From: Constantimarinum furrinae
Lineage (GTDB): Bacteria > Bacteroidota > Bacteroidia > Flavobacteriales > Flavobacteriaceae
Direction of reading: 5' to 3'
DNA: 64,000 nucleotides
NCBI RefSeq assembly: GCF_014295415.1
Contig: NZ_CP052909.1
Location: 310,001 to 374,000, forward strand
Shown here: positions 7,784 through 16,797 of the stretch, in pieces
Layout of the letters: every line of letters begins with the position of its first letter
Numbering within the stretch: position 1 is the first letter of the stretch
The notes under the pieces: model-generated
The model's input: the letters and a program-made list of their open reading frames with translations, nothing else
Told to the model about the DNA's origin: nothing
The model's database searches: none
Translations under genes and position numbers: made by a program

Positions 7784-9409
7784 ATGGGAAAAGGATTTTT
7801 TGAAGTACCAATTGCAGTAAACGAACCGGTTAAGGACTATGCTCCCGGCTCTCCCGAACGTGAAGAGGTTTTAGCTACCTATAAAAAGATGTACAATAGC
7901 ACGGTGGATGTGCCTTTGTTTATTAACGGAAAAAATGTAAAGACGGGTGATACTTCAAATATGGTTCCTCCACACGATCATCAACATGTGCTGGGCACCT
8001 ATCACAAAGCGAAGAAAAAGCATATAACTGAAGCGATAGACACAGCTTTAAAAGCCCGTAAAGATTGGGCTGCCACTCCATGGGAACAGCGTGCTGCTAT
8101 CTTTTTACGTGCTGCCGAATTAATTGCCGGACCCTATCGCGCTAAAATAAATGCTGCGACGATGTTGGGCCAATCCAAGAATATCTATCAAGCAGAAATT
8201 GACGCAGCCTGTGAGTTAATAGATTTCCTGAGGTTCAATGTGCAGTATATGACAGAGATCTATCATGAACAACCCGAATCGACTTCGGGCGCATGGAACA
8301 GGTTGGAATATCGTCCGCTGGAAGGATTTGTATATGCCATTACTCCCTTCAACTTTACGGCTATCGCAGCAAATTTACCTGCCAGTGCAGCCTTGATGGG
8401 TAATGTAGTTGTGTGGAAACCCAGTGACAGTCAGATGTACTCTGCAAAAGTCATCATGGATATCTTTAAGGAAGCCGGCGTACCTGCCGGAGTGATCAAT
8501 ATGGTGATGGGAGATCCGGTGATGATCACAGATACAGTTCTGGCAAGTCCCGATTTCAGTGGCATACACTTTACTGGATCCACTCATGTTTTCAAGGATA
8601 TCTGGCAGAAAATTGGAAATAACATTCATAAGTATAAAACTTACCCGCGAATCGTGGGGGAAACCGGTGGAAAAGACTTTATTGTCGCTCACAAAACAGC
8701 CAACCCAAAGCAGGTCGCTACGGCAATTGCGCGCGGAGCGTTCGAATTTCAGGGTCAAAAGTGTAGTGCTGCCAGTAGATGTTATATTTCGAAGAGTATC
8801 TGGGCAAGAGTAGAAAAACATTTACTTGCCGATATGAAATCCTTTAAAATGGGCTCTCCGGAGGACATGAATAATTTTATAACAGCGGTGATCCATGAGG
8901 GGTCTTTCGACAAGCTTAAAAAATACATCGATAAGGCAAAAAAGGATAAAAAAGCAAAGATCATAGCCGGAGGCGGTTACGATAAGAAAGAAGGTTATTT
9001 TATTGAGCCAACGGTGATTCTTACAACAGATCCCAATTACACCACTATGTGCACCGAACTTTTCGGACCTGTAGTGACAATATATGTTTTCGAAGACAAG
9101 GATTGGGAGAAAACACTTCATTTGGTGGATGAGACCGGAGAGTACGCGCTTACGGGAGCTGTTTTTAGTGAAGACCGATATGCGCTGGAGACTGCTGTTC
9201 GTATTCTGGAAAATGCCGCCGGAAACTTTTACATTAACGATAAACCTACCGGTGCCGTGGTTGGACAACAACCGTTTGGTGGAGCAAGAGCCAGTGGAAC
9301 CAACGACAAAGCAGGAAGCAAGCTAAATCTTTACCGCTGGGTGTCACCTCGAATGGTAAAGGAAACCTTTGTTACCCCTACCGATTACAGATATCCGTTC
9401 TTAGGATAG
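7784..9409 (+). CDS. pruA: L-glutamate gamma-semialdehyde (1-pyrroline-5-carboxylate) dehydrogenase
   Basis: The 541-residue enzyme oxidises P5C/glutamate semialdehyde to glutamate with NAD+, the second step of proline catabolism. Aldehyde dehydrogenase motifs are in order: TPFNFTAIAANLPASAALMGN, VWKPSDSQMYSAK, the GETGGKD segment with general-base Glu, and FEFQGQKCSAASR with catalytic Cys. A C-terminal QQPFGGARASGTNDKAGS matches the P5CDH subfamily. The start at 7784 (MGKGFFEVP) is preferred over an upstream frame opening at 7733, because the latter overlaps two -7 elements and its first 17 codons do not look like the family. Length suits the stand-alone enzyme; no proline dehydrogenase is fused. 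An intrinsic terminator follows. Confidence 0.95.
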   Translation: MGKGFFEVPIAVNEPVKDYAPGSPEREEVLATYKKMYNSTVDVPLFINGKNVKTGDTSNMVPPHDHQHVLGTYHKAKKKHITEAIDTALKARKDWAATPWEQRAAIFLRAAELIAGPYRAKINAATMLGQSKNIYQAEIDAACELIDFLRFNVQYMTEIYHEQPESTSGAWNRLEYRPLEGFVYAITPFNFTAIAANLPASAALMGNVVVWKPSDSQMYSAKVIMDIFKEAGVPAGVINMVMGDPVMITDTVLASPDFSGIHFTGSTHVFKDIWQKIGNNIHKYKTYPRIVGETGGKDFIVAHKTANPKQVATAIARGAFEFQGQKCSAASRCYISKSIWARVEKHLLADMKSFKMGSPEDMNNFITAVIHEGSFDKLKKYIDKAKKDKKAKIIAGGGYDKKEGYFIEPTVILTTDPNYTTMCTELFGPVVTIYVFEDKDWEKTLHLVDETGEYALTGAVFSEDRYALETAVRILENAAGNFYINDKPTGAVVGQQPFGGARASGTNDKAGSKLNLYRWVSPRMVKETFVTPTDYRYPFLG

Positions 9410-9430
9410 CTTATATCTTAAATTACTGAA

Positions 9431-9460
9431 AAGCACCTGCCATTGTAGGTGCTTTTTTTT
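9431..9460 (+). terminator. Intrinsic terminator after pruA
   Basis: AAGCACCT (9431-9438) pairs with AGGTGCTT (9447-9454), extended inwards by further partial pairing, and a run of T follows. Confidence 0.85.
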
Positions 9461-9472
9461 TATCTTAATGCT

Positions 9473-10039
9473 ATGAAGTACAAGATTAAAAATGAAAAGG
9501 TGGTCTTTAATGATCACTACCAAATGTTAAAGGCTGAAGTTTCCTACGACACGTTCGACGGTAAACAGTTCGAAACCAAAAGGCTTGCTTTTCACCGGGG
9601 AGATTCGGTAGCACTGTTACTTTTCGATACAGACTCGCGTTCGGTGTTGCTCACTAAGCAGTTCCGTTATCCTTCAACCCGGCATGATGTGGGGTGGATG
9701 CTTGAAATTCCTGCAGGCTCCATTGAAGAGGGCGAGTGTCCTCTTGAATGTGTTAAACGAGAAAGCATTGAAGAAACAGGATATGAATTGCATCAACCAC
9801 GGCAGTTGTTTCATTTTTATGTATCACCCGGTGGATGTACCGAACGCTGCTTCCTATTTTATGCCGAAGTAACTTCTAAAAATAAAATTGCTTCAGGTGG
9901 AGGTAAACAAGATGAAAAAGAAGATATTAAAATTGTAGAACTTCCCGTAGAAGACATTGAGTCACGCCTTCAGAATACAATTATTGACGCAAAGACTATC
10001 ATTGCTTTACAATGGTTTCAGCAACATATTACCCCTTAA
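9473..10039 (+). CDS. NUDIX hydrolase, ADP-ribose pyrophosphatase type
   Basis: This 188-residue protein carries a perfect Nudix box, G-x5-E-x7-RE-x2-EE-x-G, in GSIEEGECPLECVKRESIEE followed by TGY. Upstream are RGDSVALLLFD and VLLTKQFRYPS, and downstream HFYVSPGGCTERCFLFYAEV, which are features of the ADP-ribose/GDP-mannose pyrophosphatase group. The likely reaction is Mg2+-dependent hydrolysis of a nucleoside diphosphate sugar; the exact substrate cannot be read off. I chose ATG 9473 (MKYKIKNEKV) rather than a frame opening at 9449, because 9449 lies inside the pruA terminator. The 3' end overlaps the convergent rsmG end by 11 bp. Confidence 0.9.
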   Translation: MKYKIKNEKVVFNDHYQMLKAEVSYDTFDGKQFETKRLAFHRGDSVALLLFDTDSRSVLLTKQFRYPSTRHDVGWMLEIPAGSIEEGECPLECVKRESIEETGYELHQPRQLFHFYVSPGGCTERCFLFYAEVTSKNKIASGGGKQDEKEDIKIVELPVEDIESRLQNTIIDAKTIIALQWFQQHITP

Positions 10040-10658
10040 ATTTTAATGGAAGATGAACCACGCTCTTGGTTTCGTAGAAGGCTTCATCAAAGAAATCGGT
10101 TAACGGATAAATATGTGCTTTGGGAAATGGGGCCAACTCTTCGCTAAGGTCCCCTCCTTTTAAATACAAAATTCCGTTTTTGAGTTCATGCCTGCTTTTT
10201 TTGGCAACTCTGTCCTTTATCCAACGCACAAAGGTCTCCATTTGTGCTACGGCACGGCTCACAATAAAGTCGTATTGCCCGGAAACTGTCTCAACTCTGG
10301 CATTTGTGATTTGCACGTTAGAAAGTTCGAGACCTCCGGAAACCTCTTCTACCACCTTTATCTTTTTCCCAATACTATCTACGAGGTGAAACTGAGTTTC
10401 TGGATACAATATCGCTAGCGGAATGCCCGGAAAGCCACCACCTGTGCCTACATCCAGAATACGGCTGTTAGGCAGAAATGGCTGAACTTTTGCGATACCA
10501 AGAGAGTGCAGGACATGCCGAAGATAAAGTTCGTCGATGTCCTTTCGGGAGACCACATTGATCTTAAGGTTCCAGTCTTTATAAAGCGATGCAAGCATTT
10601 TGAACTGATGTACCTGAATTTCAGAAAGCTCGGGAAAATATTTTAGCAGGATGTCCAT
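10029..10658 (-). CDS. rsmG: 16S rRNA (guanine-527-N7)-methyltransferase RsmG
   Basis: This 209-residue class I SAM-dependent methyltransferase shows the RsmG signature ILDVGTGGGFPGIPLAI (about residues 67-83), the NVVSRKDIDELYLRHVLHSL region before it, and FIVSRAVAQMETFVRW after it. It methylates N7 of G527 in helix 18 of 16S rRNA; loss usually gives low-level streptomycin resistance. Length and motifs are complete. It is transcribed alone, with a consensus -7 element just upstream. Confidence 0.95.
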   Translation of the reverse strand: MDILLKYFPELSEIQVHQFKMLASLYKDWNLKINVVSRKDIDELYLRHVLHSLGIAKVQPFLPNSRILDVGTGGGFPGIPLAILYPETQFHLVDSIGKKIKVVEEVSGGLELSNVQITNARVETVSGQYDFIVSRAVAQMETFVRWIKDRVAKKSRHELKNGILYLKGGDLSEELAPFPKAHIYPLTDFFDEAFYETKSVVHLPLKFKG

Positions 10659-10674
10659 AGTGAGTTATTAACGG

Positions 10675-10682
10675 CAAAAGTA
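10675..10682 (-). promoter_or_regulatory. -7 promoter element for rsmG
   Basis: Read on the minus strand this is TACTTTTG, an exact TAnnTTTG match, ending 16 bp before the rsmG ATG at 10658. Confidence 0.5.
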
Positions 10683-10786
10683 GGATTTCTTTAATAATTT
10701 TATGATTTGGAATTGTCTTTTGTAAGAAGAGATGCTTATTTTAGCCGTTTCCCTCAGATATTTAATTAGTTAACGTAATTCTGAGT

Positions 10787-10794
10787 TATTTTTG
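10787..10794 (+). promoter_or_regulatory. -7 promoter element for the desaturase gene
   Basis: TATTTTTG matches TAnnTTTG and lies 16 bp upstream of the ATG at 10811, which predicts a very short leader. Confidence 0.45.
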
Positions 10795-10810
10795 TTTATA
10801 ATCCCCTTAT

Positions 10811-11848
10811 ATGAATCACCTTAGTATCGAAAAAGAGATCTCTGAAAAGTTGAAGAACTGGCGAAAGATCACCAGCAAGTACAAACAGAAAAGCACTAAA
10901 AAAGCAGTGTTGCAGATCCTGACTTCCATATTACCATTTCTAGCTATCTGGGTACTTATGTATTTTATGATCGATGTATCTATTTATATTGTCTTGGCCC
11001 TGGGAGCGATCAATGCATTATTCCTGGTAAGGATATTCATTATACAACATGATTGCGGTCACCAGTCTTTTTTTAAATCTAGAAAAAAGAACGATCTCTT
11101 TGGCTATATCTGTAGCGTATTTAGTTTTCTACCCTTCAAATACTGGGCTAAAACACACAATTTTCATCATTGTCATACCGGCGTTTTGGAGCCGGAGCAC
11201 CGTACCGTTGGGGATTTGCCAACACTAACAGTGGATGAATATAAAAATTCGAATTGGTGGGGTAAATTAAAATACAGAGTCTTTAGAATGCCTTTAATAA
11301 CCTTTGTGATCTCACCGGTTTATTATTTTATTGTGACCACGAAATTCCCGTTGCTTAAATTTGAAAATAAACGCAAAACCTATTTAATGATATTAAAGGA
11401 TAATAGCGTGATCATTCCCTGTTATCTTGCGGCCGGTTTCCTCATTGGATGGGGTACTTTCCTATTGATCCAGTTTTATATTCTTTTTCTCTTCGGAATC
11501 ATTGCTTTCTGGTTTTTCTACATTCAGCATCAACATGAAGAGACCTATAAAAAGTGGAGTGATGACTGGAACTTCCTATTGTCTGCAGTAAAAGGGAGCA
11601 GTTATTATAAGTTACCGAAATTCTTTGAGTGGTTTACCGGAAATATTGGGATTCATCATATTCACCATCTAAGCAGTATCATTCCTAATTATAATCTCAA
11701 GGCCTGCCTTGTAGAAAACCCAATACTCACGCAGTACACGACTACCATAACATTTTTTGAAAGTCTAAAAATGATCTCGCACAAATTATGGGATGAGAAT
11801 CAACAGCGTATGATCTCCTTCAGAGAGTTTCACCGCTTGTACAAATAG
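10811..11848 (+). CDS. Membrane fatty acid desaturase
   Basis: This 345-residue membrane protein has the three histidine boxes of the FA_desaturase family: HDCGH (80-84), HNFHH (116-120) and HHIHH (282-286), with an extra HQHEE near 240. These bind the di-iron centre that inserts a double bond into an acyl chain. About four to five membrane helices fall at roughly 45-80, 95-110, 160-180, 200-220 and 225-240. Related flavobacterial proteins are called acyl-lipid or omega-6-type desaturases, but the position of desaturation cannot be judged here. It would adjust membrane fluidity, for example in the cold. The last 19 bases overlap the end of the convergent serine hydrolase gene. Confidence 0.9.
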   Translation: MNHLSIEKEISEKLKNWRKITSKYKQKSTKKAVLQILTSILPFLAIWVLMYFMIDVSIYIVLALGAINALFLVRIFIIQHDCGHQSFFKSRKKNDLFGYICSVFSFLPFKYWAKTHNFHHCHTGVLEPEHRTVGDLPTLTVDEYKNSNWWGKLKYRVFRMPLITFVISPVYYFIVTTKFPLLKFENKRKTYLMILKDNSVIIPCYLAAGFLIGWGTFLLIQFYILFLFGIIAFWFFYIQHQHEETYKKWSDDWNFLLSAVKGSSYYKLPKFFEWFTGNIGIHHIHHLSSIIPNYNLKACLVENPILTQYTTTITFFESLKMISHKLWDENQQRMISFREFHRLYK

Positions 11849-12951
11849 GATTCTACGATACTTTTGGCGGCATTTTTAAATCCCTGCTTCGACATTCCCT
11901 TTCCGAAGCGCAGGATCATAATGTTATGTTCGGGAACCAGATACATCATCTTGTTTCCGTTGGCTCCAACAGCGTAAGCATCATTGAATTTCCTGTTTCT
12001 TTTGGTGGAATGTCTCCAAAAGTTTGTCATATGCTTATTATTCCCGGTGTCATTCTGGAGTGAATCTTCCACCCATTGCTTTTCAATGAATTCTTCTGAA
12101 TTAATTTTTCCATCATCGAGATACAGCTTTCCCAGTTTGGCTACATCAATCGCCGTGGCAAATAATCCCGATGCCATTCTTTCTACCTCTGAAGCAGTAC
12201 CATCTACAGCCAGATACGCTGGATATTCCATTCCCAATTTATCCCAAAGTAACTGCATCGGCTCAATGAGATTTCCACCAAAAGACTGCCGCAACACCTT
12301 GGTTAATAATATGGCATCAATTTGTGAATATCTGAACTTTTCCCCCGGAGGTAATACAGAGCGGGCACTTTTTACAAACCCTTCCAAATCGTTACCATAG
12401 TGAACCTCAAGATAAGGTGTGAAATCATAAAGGCGTGTAGAATAATTTACTCCCGAAGTCATATCCAGCAACTGCCCGATTTGCAGCTTTTCGTCTAGTT
12501 TTCCTTTCATTTCAGGTAGATGATCGACTACGCTTTCATGAGTACTTTTCAACTTGCCCTGTTTGACAGCCAGTGCCGTAAGAGTACTTAAAAACACCTT
12601 GGTCACAGACCAGATCATAAGGGGTGATGTTTCATTACATCCCCTGTCGTAAAATTCGTAAAGCACATGGTCGTTCTTTATCATTAAGAAAACTTCGGTG
12701 TCTGTTTTTTTTAGAAAGTCAGAAATAGCTATTTTTTCTCCGTCATATTGAAATTCTAGGGAGGGAAAGGCAGGATCAGGATCTTTTCCGAAGGTAAAAC
12801 AAGCATCCCCCGGAAGGAGTTTTCGGACCCTGATCTTTTTATAATCATCATTGGTTGCCGGAAAATATTTCAGTGTATAAAAAATGGGATGTTTCCAAAA
12901 ATAAATCAGCAGGACCACGGCTACCGAAATGACTCCAACGATCAAGATCAT
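11830..12951 (-). CDS. Serine hydrolase of the beta-lactamase/6-aminohexanoate hydrolase family
   Basis: The 373-residue protein has one N-terminal membrane helix (about 1-20), so it is probably anchored with its domain in the periplasm. The beta-lactamase fold carries the nucleophile motif SVTK in MIWSVTKVFLSTLTAL (near residue 135) and a YSQ motif at FRYSQIDAILL as the second catalytic box. Homologues include class C beta-lactamase-like esterases and amidases; the substrate is unknown. Its ATG overlaps the stop of the upstream membrane-protein gene as TAATG at 12953-12949, a translational-coupling arrangement. It converges on the desaturase gene. Confidence 0.85.
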   Translation of the reverse strand: MILIVGVISVAVVLLIYFWKHPIFYTLKYFPATNDDYKKIRVRKLLPGDACFTFGKDPDPAFPSLEFQYDGEKIAISDFLKKTDTEVFLMIKNDHVLYEFYDRGCNETSPLMIWSVTKVFLSTLTALAVKQGKLKSTHESVVDHLPEMKGKLDEKLQIGQLLDMTSGVNYSTRLYDFTPYLEVHYGNDLEGFVKSARSVLPPGEKFRYSQIDAILLTKVLRQSFGGNLIEPMQLLWDKLGMEYPAYLAVDGTASEVERMASGLFATAIDVAKLGKLYLDDGKINSEEFIEKQWVEDSLQNDTGNNKHMTNFWRHSTKRNRKFNDAYAVGANGNKMMYLVPEHNIMILRFGKGMSKQGFKNAAKSIVESYLYKR

Positions 12952-13610
12952 TACAGTATAGGATCTATAAAATTTGTTAGTAACAATATTAGGACTGTTA
13001 GACCGGCACTTATAAGGAGATGCTTTAATAATAAATTACCCAGATCGTTTTTTGCCTTTTTAATCGATTTTATAAAAACAACATAATGAAGTAAATACAT
13101 AGACAATGAAACGATAACTGCTACGACTCCTATCGAGCTGTAATCCTCTAATGCAATGTAGAGATGTCGAAGACCAAAGAAATGTCCAAAAAACAGACAA
13201 CATAACAGACCGTAAATTGAAACATATCTCAAGCGTTCACTTTTTGGTTTTAGCATATAAATAAACTCAAAGAAAGATCCCGGAATTAACTGTCGCGACG
13301 TTACAGAGTCTCTTCCATTTTCGTTTGAATGCGTATTTAGTAATTTATCCAGCTCACTCCGTTTAGTGACATAATCAATAAGATGTGCCCCTATCATTCC
13401 AAATAGAACCGATAGGATAACCCACATTATTAAATGATATTTCGTGTCGTCTGAAATAATGATCCCACCAATATCAATATCCTTAAAGTCTTTCAGGTTT
13501 GCGATCGCAAAGATTATTGCAGTGATCAATAGAAAGAACAACCGGTCGATTCGCTTCTTTAGGTTTACGATCCTATCCAGAAGCTCTTTAATTATAAATT
13601 CGTCGTTCAT
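12951..13610 (-). CDS. Conserved hypothetical membrane protein
   Basis: From the ATG at 13610 (MNDEFIIKELLDRIVN) this is a 219-residue protein with an N-terminal amphipathic segment and about four membrane helices, arranged as two pairs around a charged loop of about 50 residues (THSNENGRDSVTSRQ). I do not recognise a family. An alternative start at 13670 would add a hydrophobic 20-residue stretch, but the amphipathic MNDEF start looks more natural. The stop overlaps the serine hydrolase start (TAATG), so the two are probably one operon. Confidence 0.75.
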   Translation of the reverse strand: MNDEFIIKELLDRIVNLKKRIDRLFFLLITAIIFAIANLKDFKDIDIGGIIISDDTKYHLIMWVILSVLFGMIGAHLIDYVTKRSELDKLLNTHSNENGRDSVTSRQLIPGSFFEFIYMLKPKSERLRYVSIYGLLCCLFFGHFFGLRHLYIALEDYSSIGVVAVIVSLSMYLLHYVVFIKSIKKAKNDLGNLLLKHLLISAGLTVLILLLTNFIDPIL

Positions 13611-13718
13611 TCCTATATAAATATTGGTTAGCGTAATGAAGATAAAACAAATATTACTTTTTATCCACAATGGCCCAATAAGTTGTTATAAATAGTATTT
13701 TTACACAAAATTTTACCC

Positions 13719-14918
13719 ATGAACCCAAAACTTTCGAAGCGTGTAAATGAAATGGCTACATCAGCGACTCTTGCCATGGCAGCTAAAACACGTGAACTTC
13801 AGGAAGCAGGAAAAGATATTATCGGTTTAAGCCTTGGAGAACCCGATTTTACGGTCCCTGAATTTGTGAAAGACGCAGCCATTCAGGCAGTGAAAGATAA
13901 CTTTCATTCGTACACTCCCGTAGACGGTTATGGAGACCTGAAACAGGCTATCATTACTAAATTTAAAAGAGATAACGGACTTACCTATACTCCGGCCCAG
14001 ATTGTGGTATCGACAGGTGCCAAGCAATCATTGGCAAATCTGGCTCAGGTATTGCTGAATGAAGGCGATGAAGTATTGTTACCGGCTCCGTATTGGGTAA
14101 GCTACAGCGATATTTGTAAAGTAGCCGGTGGAATTCCGGTGGAAATAAAATCTTCGATCGATACCGACTTTAAGATAACACCAGAGGCACTAGAAGCTGC
14201 TATCACCCCGAAGTCGAAAATGATCATTTACAGTTCCCCTTGTAATCCCAGTGGATCTGTGTATAGCAAAAAAGAATTACGGGCCCTGGCCGATGTTTTG
14301 GTGAAATACCCCAACATCATTGTGGTTAGCGATGAGATCTACGAACATATTAATTTTACCGGTGAGCATGCTTCTATGGCTCAATTTGAGGATATGTATG
14401 ACCGAACCGTTACAGTAAACGGGGTGTCCAAAGCCTATGCAATGACCGGTTGGAGGATAGGGTATATTGGAGGTCCCGAATATATAGCACGTGCCTGTAA
14501 CAAGATGCAGGGTCAGGTAACAAGTGGTGCTAACTGTATTGCACAGCGAGCTACCATCACAGCGCTTATACATCCGCCGGAGAAAATTAAATATATGGTG
14601 GATGCGTTTAAAAAGAGAAGAGCAATGATCCTAGAACTGCTTTCTGAAATACCTCATTTTAAAACCAACGAACCCGAGGGTGCGTTCTACGTTTTTCCGG
14701 ATATTTCGTATTACTTCGGAAAAACACTAAACGGAAAGCATATCAATACGGCATCCGATTTTTCTCTGTTCCTTCTAGAAGAAGCCAATGTCGCAACAGT
14801 AACCGGAGAAGCTTTCGGGGATCCAAATTGTATTCGAATCTCTTATGCCGCTTCCGAGGATGAGATCAAAGAGGCTATGAAACGCATCAAAGAAACCCTC
14901 AGCTCTACAGAAGCATAG
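13719..14918 (+). CDS. Class I/II pyridoxal-phosphate aminotransferase (aspartate aminotransferase type)
   Basis: This 399-residue fold-type I aminotransferase begins MNPKLSKRVNEMATSATLAMAAK. It contains the subgroup motif LSLGEPDFTVP, the SPCNPSGSVYS loop, SDEIYEHI, and the PLP-binding lysine Lys238 in NGVSKAYAMTGWRIGY. The C-terminal arginine motif CIRISYAASEDEI contacts the substrate carboxylate. It most resembles subgroup I-gamma aspartate/prephenate aminotransferases, which move an amino group between aspartate (or prephenate) and 2-oxoglutarate. Exact specificity is not settled by sequence. One base separates it from the CPBP protease gene and 11 bp separate that from purT, so the three probably form an operon. 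Confidence 0.93.
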   Translation: MNPKLSKRVNEMATSATLAMAAKTRELQEAGKDIIGLSLGEPDFTVPEFVKDAAIQAVKDNFHSYTPVDGYGDLKQAIITKFKRDNGLTYTPAQIVVSTGAKQSLANLAQVLLNEGDEVLLPAPYWVSYSDICKVAGGIPVEIKSSIDTDFKITPEALEAAITPKSKMIIYSSPCNPSGSVYSKKELRALADVLVKYPNIIVVSDEIYEHINFTGEHASMAQFEDMYDRTVTVNGVSKAYAMTGWRIGYIGGPEYIARACNKMQGQVTSGANCIAQRATITALIHPPEKIKYMVDAFKKRRAMILELLSEIPHFKTNEPEGAFYVFPDISYYFGKTLNGKHINTASDFSLFLLEEANVATVTGEAFGDPNCIRISYAASEDEIKEAMKRIKETLSSTEA

Positions 14919-14919
14919 A

Positions 14920-15621
14920 ATGATTGGTATTACTGTCATTCTTATTGTCTCTTGGGTCTTACTCTTTTTTTTTCAAAAGAGAAACCTATTAGCACTCGGA
15001 ATAGTTCCTAATAAGAATCGTGCTTTCCCGGCTATCATTAGTTTTTTGTTCGCCGTTATGATCTGTGTTGCTTTTCAGTTTGTGAGATCAGAGATCAACA
15101 AAGCTGAATGGATCCTATCAGAAGGGTTTTCTACTGAAGGTCTTTTGAACGCATTTTGGTGGGACATCAAATCGGTCTTATTTGAAGAATTGATTTTTAG
15201 AGGTGCGATTTTGTTCATCCTTATAAAACGACTGGGATGGAAATATGCTGTCATACTTTCAGCAGTTGCTTTTGGCGTCTATCATTGGTTCTCTTTTGGT
15301 GTCTTCGGAAATATAATGGCCATGATAATTGTATTTATTGGTACCGGATTAATGGGTTTGGCATGGGCATGGGCCTATGCGAGATCTGAAACAATTCTAG
15401 TCCCGATCGCACTACATTTGGGTTGGAATTATACCTTTAATTCGATATTTTCGAATGGTCCGTTGGGTGAGATAGGTTTTGTGCTGAAAACTCAAGATCA
15501 ACTTGTTGAGCAAAATCAATTCTTAAACATGATGATACTCATGTTGGCACCTGTATGTATGATCCTTTTTATTAAATTTTTCATCAAGAAGAAGAATCTG
15601 GAATTCTCTACAAACTCTTAA
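14920..15621 (+). CDS. CPBP-family intramembrane glutamic protease (CAAX protease-like)
   Basis: This 233-residue protein has about six to seven membrane helices and the ABI/CPBP motifs: motif 1 FEELIFRG (Glu89, Glu90, Arg94), motif 2 AFGVYHWFSFG with its His, and motif 3 IALHLGWNYTFNS. Family members are intramembrane glutamic proteases, related to Rce1, that act on prenylated proteins or processed peptides; some bacterial members protect against bacteriocins. No peptide or bacteriocin gene lies nearby, so the substrate is unknown. It sits inside the aminotransferase-purT operon. Confidence 0.88.
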   Translation: MIGITVILIVSWVLLFFFQKRNLLALGIVPNKNRAFPAIISFLFAVMICVAFQFVRSEINKAEWILSEGFSTEGLLNAFWWDIKSVLFEELIFRGAILFILIKRLGWKYAVILSAVAFGVYHWFSFGVFGNIMAMIIVFIGTGLMGLAWAWAYARSETILVPIALHLGWNYTFNSIFSNGPLGEIGFVLKTQDQLVEQNQFLNMMILMLAPVCMILFIKFFIKKKNLEFSTNS

Positions 15622-15632
15622 ATCCACAGTAA

Positions 15633-16796
15633 ATGGCAAAAATATTATTATTGGGAAGCGGTGAACTGGGAAAGGAATTTACTATCGCTGCGCAGCGATT
15701 GGCGCAAACCGTGATTGCCGTAGACAGCTATGAACATGCTCCGGCTATGCAGGTTTCCGACGCATGTGAAGTAATCAATATGCTTGATGGTGAAGCACTG
15801 GATGCACTGGTAGAAAAACACAAACCCGATTTTATCGTCCCGGAAATTGAAGCTATTCGAACAGAACGCTTCTATGACTACGAAAAGCAAGGTTATACGG
15901 TAATTCCTTCAGCGAAAGCTGCCAATTTTACCATGAACCGAAAGGAAATTCGCGATCTGGCTGCCAAGGAACTCGGCTTAAAAACCGCAGATTACCGATA
16001 TGCCACTTCGGCAGAAAGTCTTAAAATGGCCGTTTCGGAAGTTGGGATGCCCTGTGTGGTAAAACCGCTTATGTCGTCCAGTGGTAAAGGACAGAGCACA
16101 ATTAAAACCGAAGATGACATAGAAAAAGCATGGAATTATTCGCAGGAAGGTTCCCGGGGTGATGTTGCCGAAGTGATCGTAGAGTCTTTTATAAATTTCG
16201 ATTACGAGATCACCTTGCTTACCGTTACTCAACGCAACGGAAAAACTCTTTTTTGCCCTCCTATAGGTCATCGTCAGGAGCGCGGAGATTATATGGAAAG
16301 CTGGCAACCGGCCACTATGGAGAAACATCATTTAAAAACAGCGCGGGAGATGGCCGATAAGGTGACCGAAGCATTGGGTGGCGCCGGGATATGGGGTGTT
16401 GAATTCTTTGTTGGGGAAGAAGGCGTTTATTTCTCCGAATTATCTCCCAGACCTCACGATACGGGTATGGTAACGCTGGCGAAAACTCAGAATTTCAATG
16501 AATTTGAATTGCATTTGCGTGCCGTATTAGGATTACCTATTTCTGAAATTACCTTGGAAAGAATAGGTGCCAGTGCTGTTATTCTAGCATCGGGTAATTC
16601 AGAGAATCCGACCTTTGAAGGCCTGGAAGATATTTCAGCAGCACCGAAATGTGATTTCAGAATATTCGGTAAACCCACTTCCCGACCCTACCGACGCATG
16701 GGCGTCGTGGTCACTTACGATTCCTTAGACGGAAACGTTTCCGAAGTTACCCATAGAGCAAAACAACTGGCTTCAAAAATTTCGGTTAGGCTATAG
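15633..16796 (+). CDS. purT: Formate-dependent phosphoribosylglycinamide formyltransferase PurT
   Basis: This 387-residue ATP-grasp enzyme makes formyl-GAR from GAR, formate and ATP in purine synthesis, bypassing 10-formyl-THF. It begins [23 protein letters not shown] (PreATP-grasp). [29 protein letters not shown] and [14 protein letters not shown] mark the nucleotide and GAR sites. The C-terminal [25 protein letters not shown] holds the metal ligands. Complete and normal in length. It is the last gene of its operon and converges on trkH with one base between stop codons. Confidence 0.96.
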   Translation: MAKILLLGSGELGKEFTIAAQRLAQTVIAVDSYEHAPAMQVSDACEVINMLDGEALDALVEKHKPDFIVPEIEAIRTERFYDYEKQGYTVIPSAKAANFTMNRKEIRDLAAKELGLKTADYRYATSAESLKMAVSEVGMPCVVKPLMSSSGKGQSTIKTEDDIEKAWNYSQEGSRGDVAEVIVESFINFDYEITLLTVTQRNGKTLFCPPIGHRQERGDYMESWQPATMEKHHLKTAREMADKVTEALGGAGIWGVEFFVGEEGVYFSELSPRPHDTGMVTLAKTQNFNEFELHLRAVLGLPISEITLERIGASAVILASGNSENPTFEGLEDISAAPKCDFRIFGKPTSRPYRRMGVVVTYDSLDGNVSEVTHRAKQLASKISVRL

Positions 16797-16797
16797 A

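Noticed and set aside
9449-9472. GTG start of the NUDIX hydrolase at 9449
   Set aside because: It lies inside the pruA terminator stem. ATG 9473 gives a normal N-terminus.
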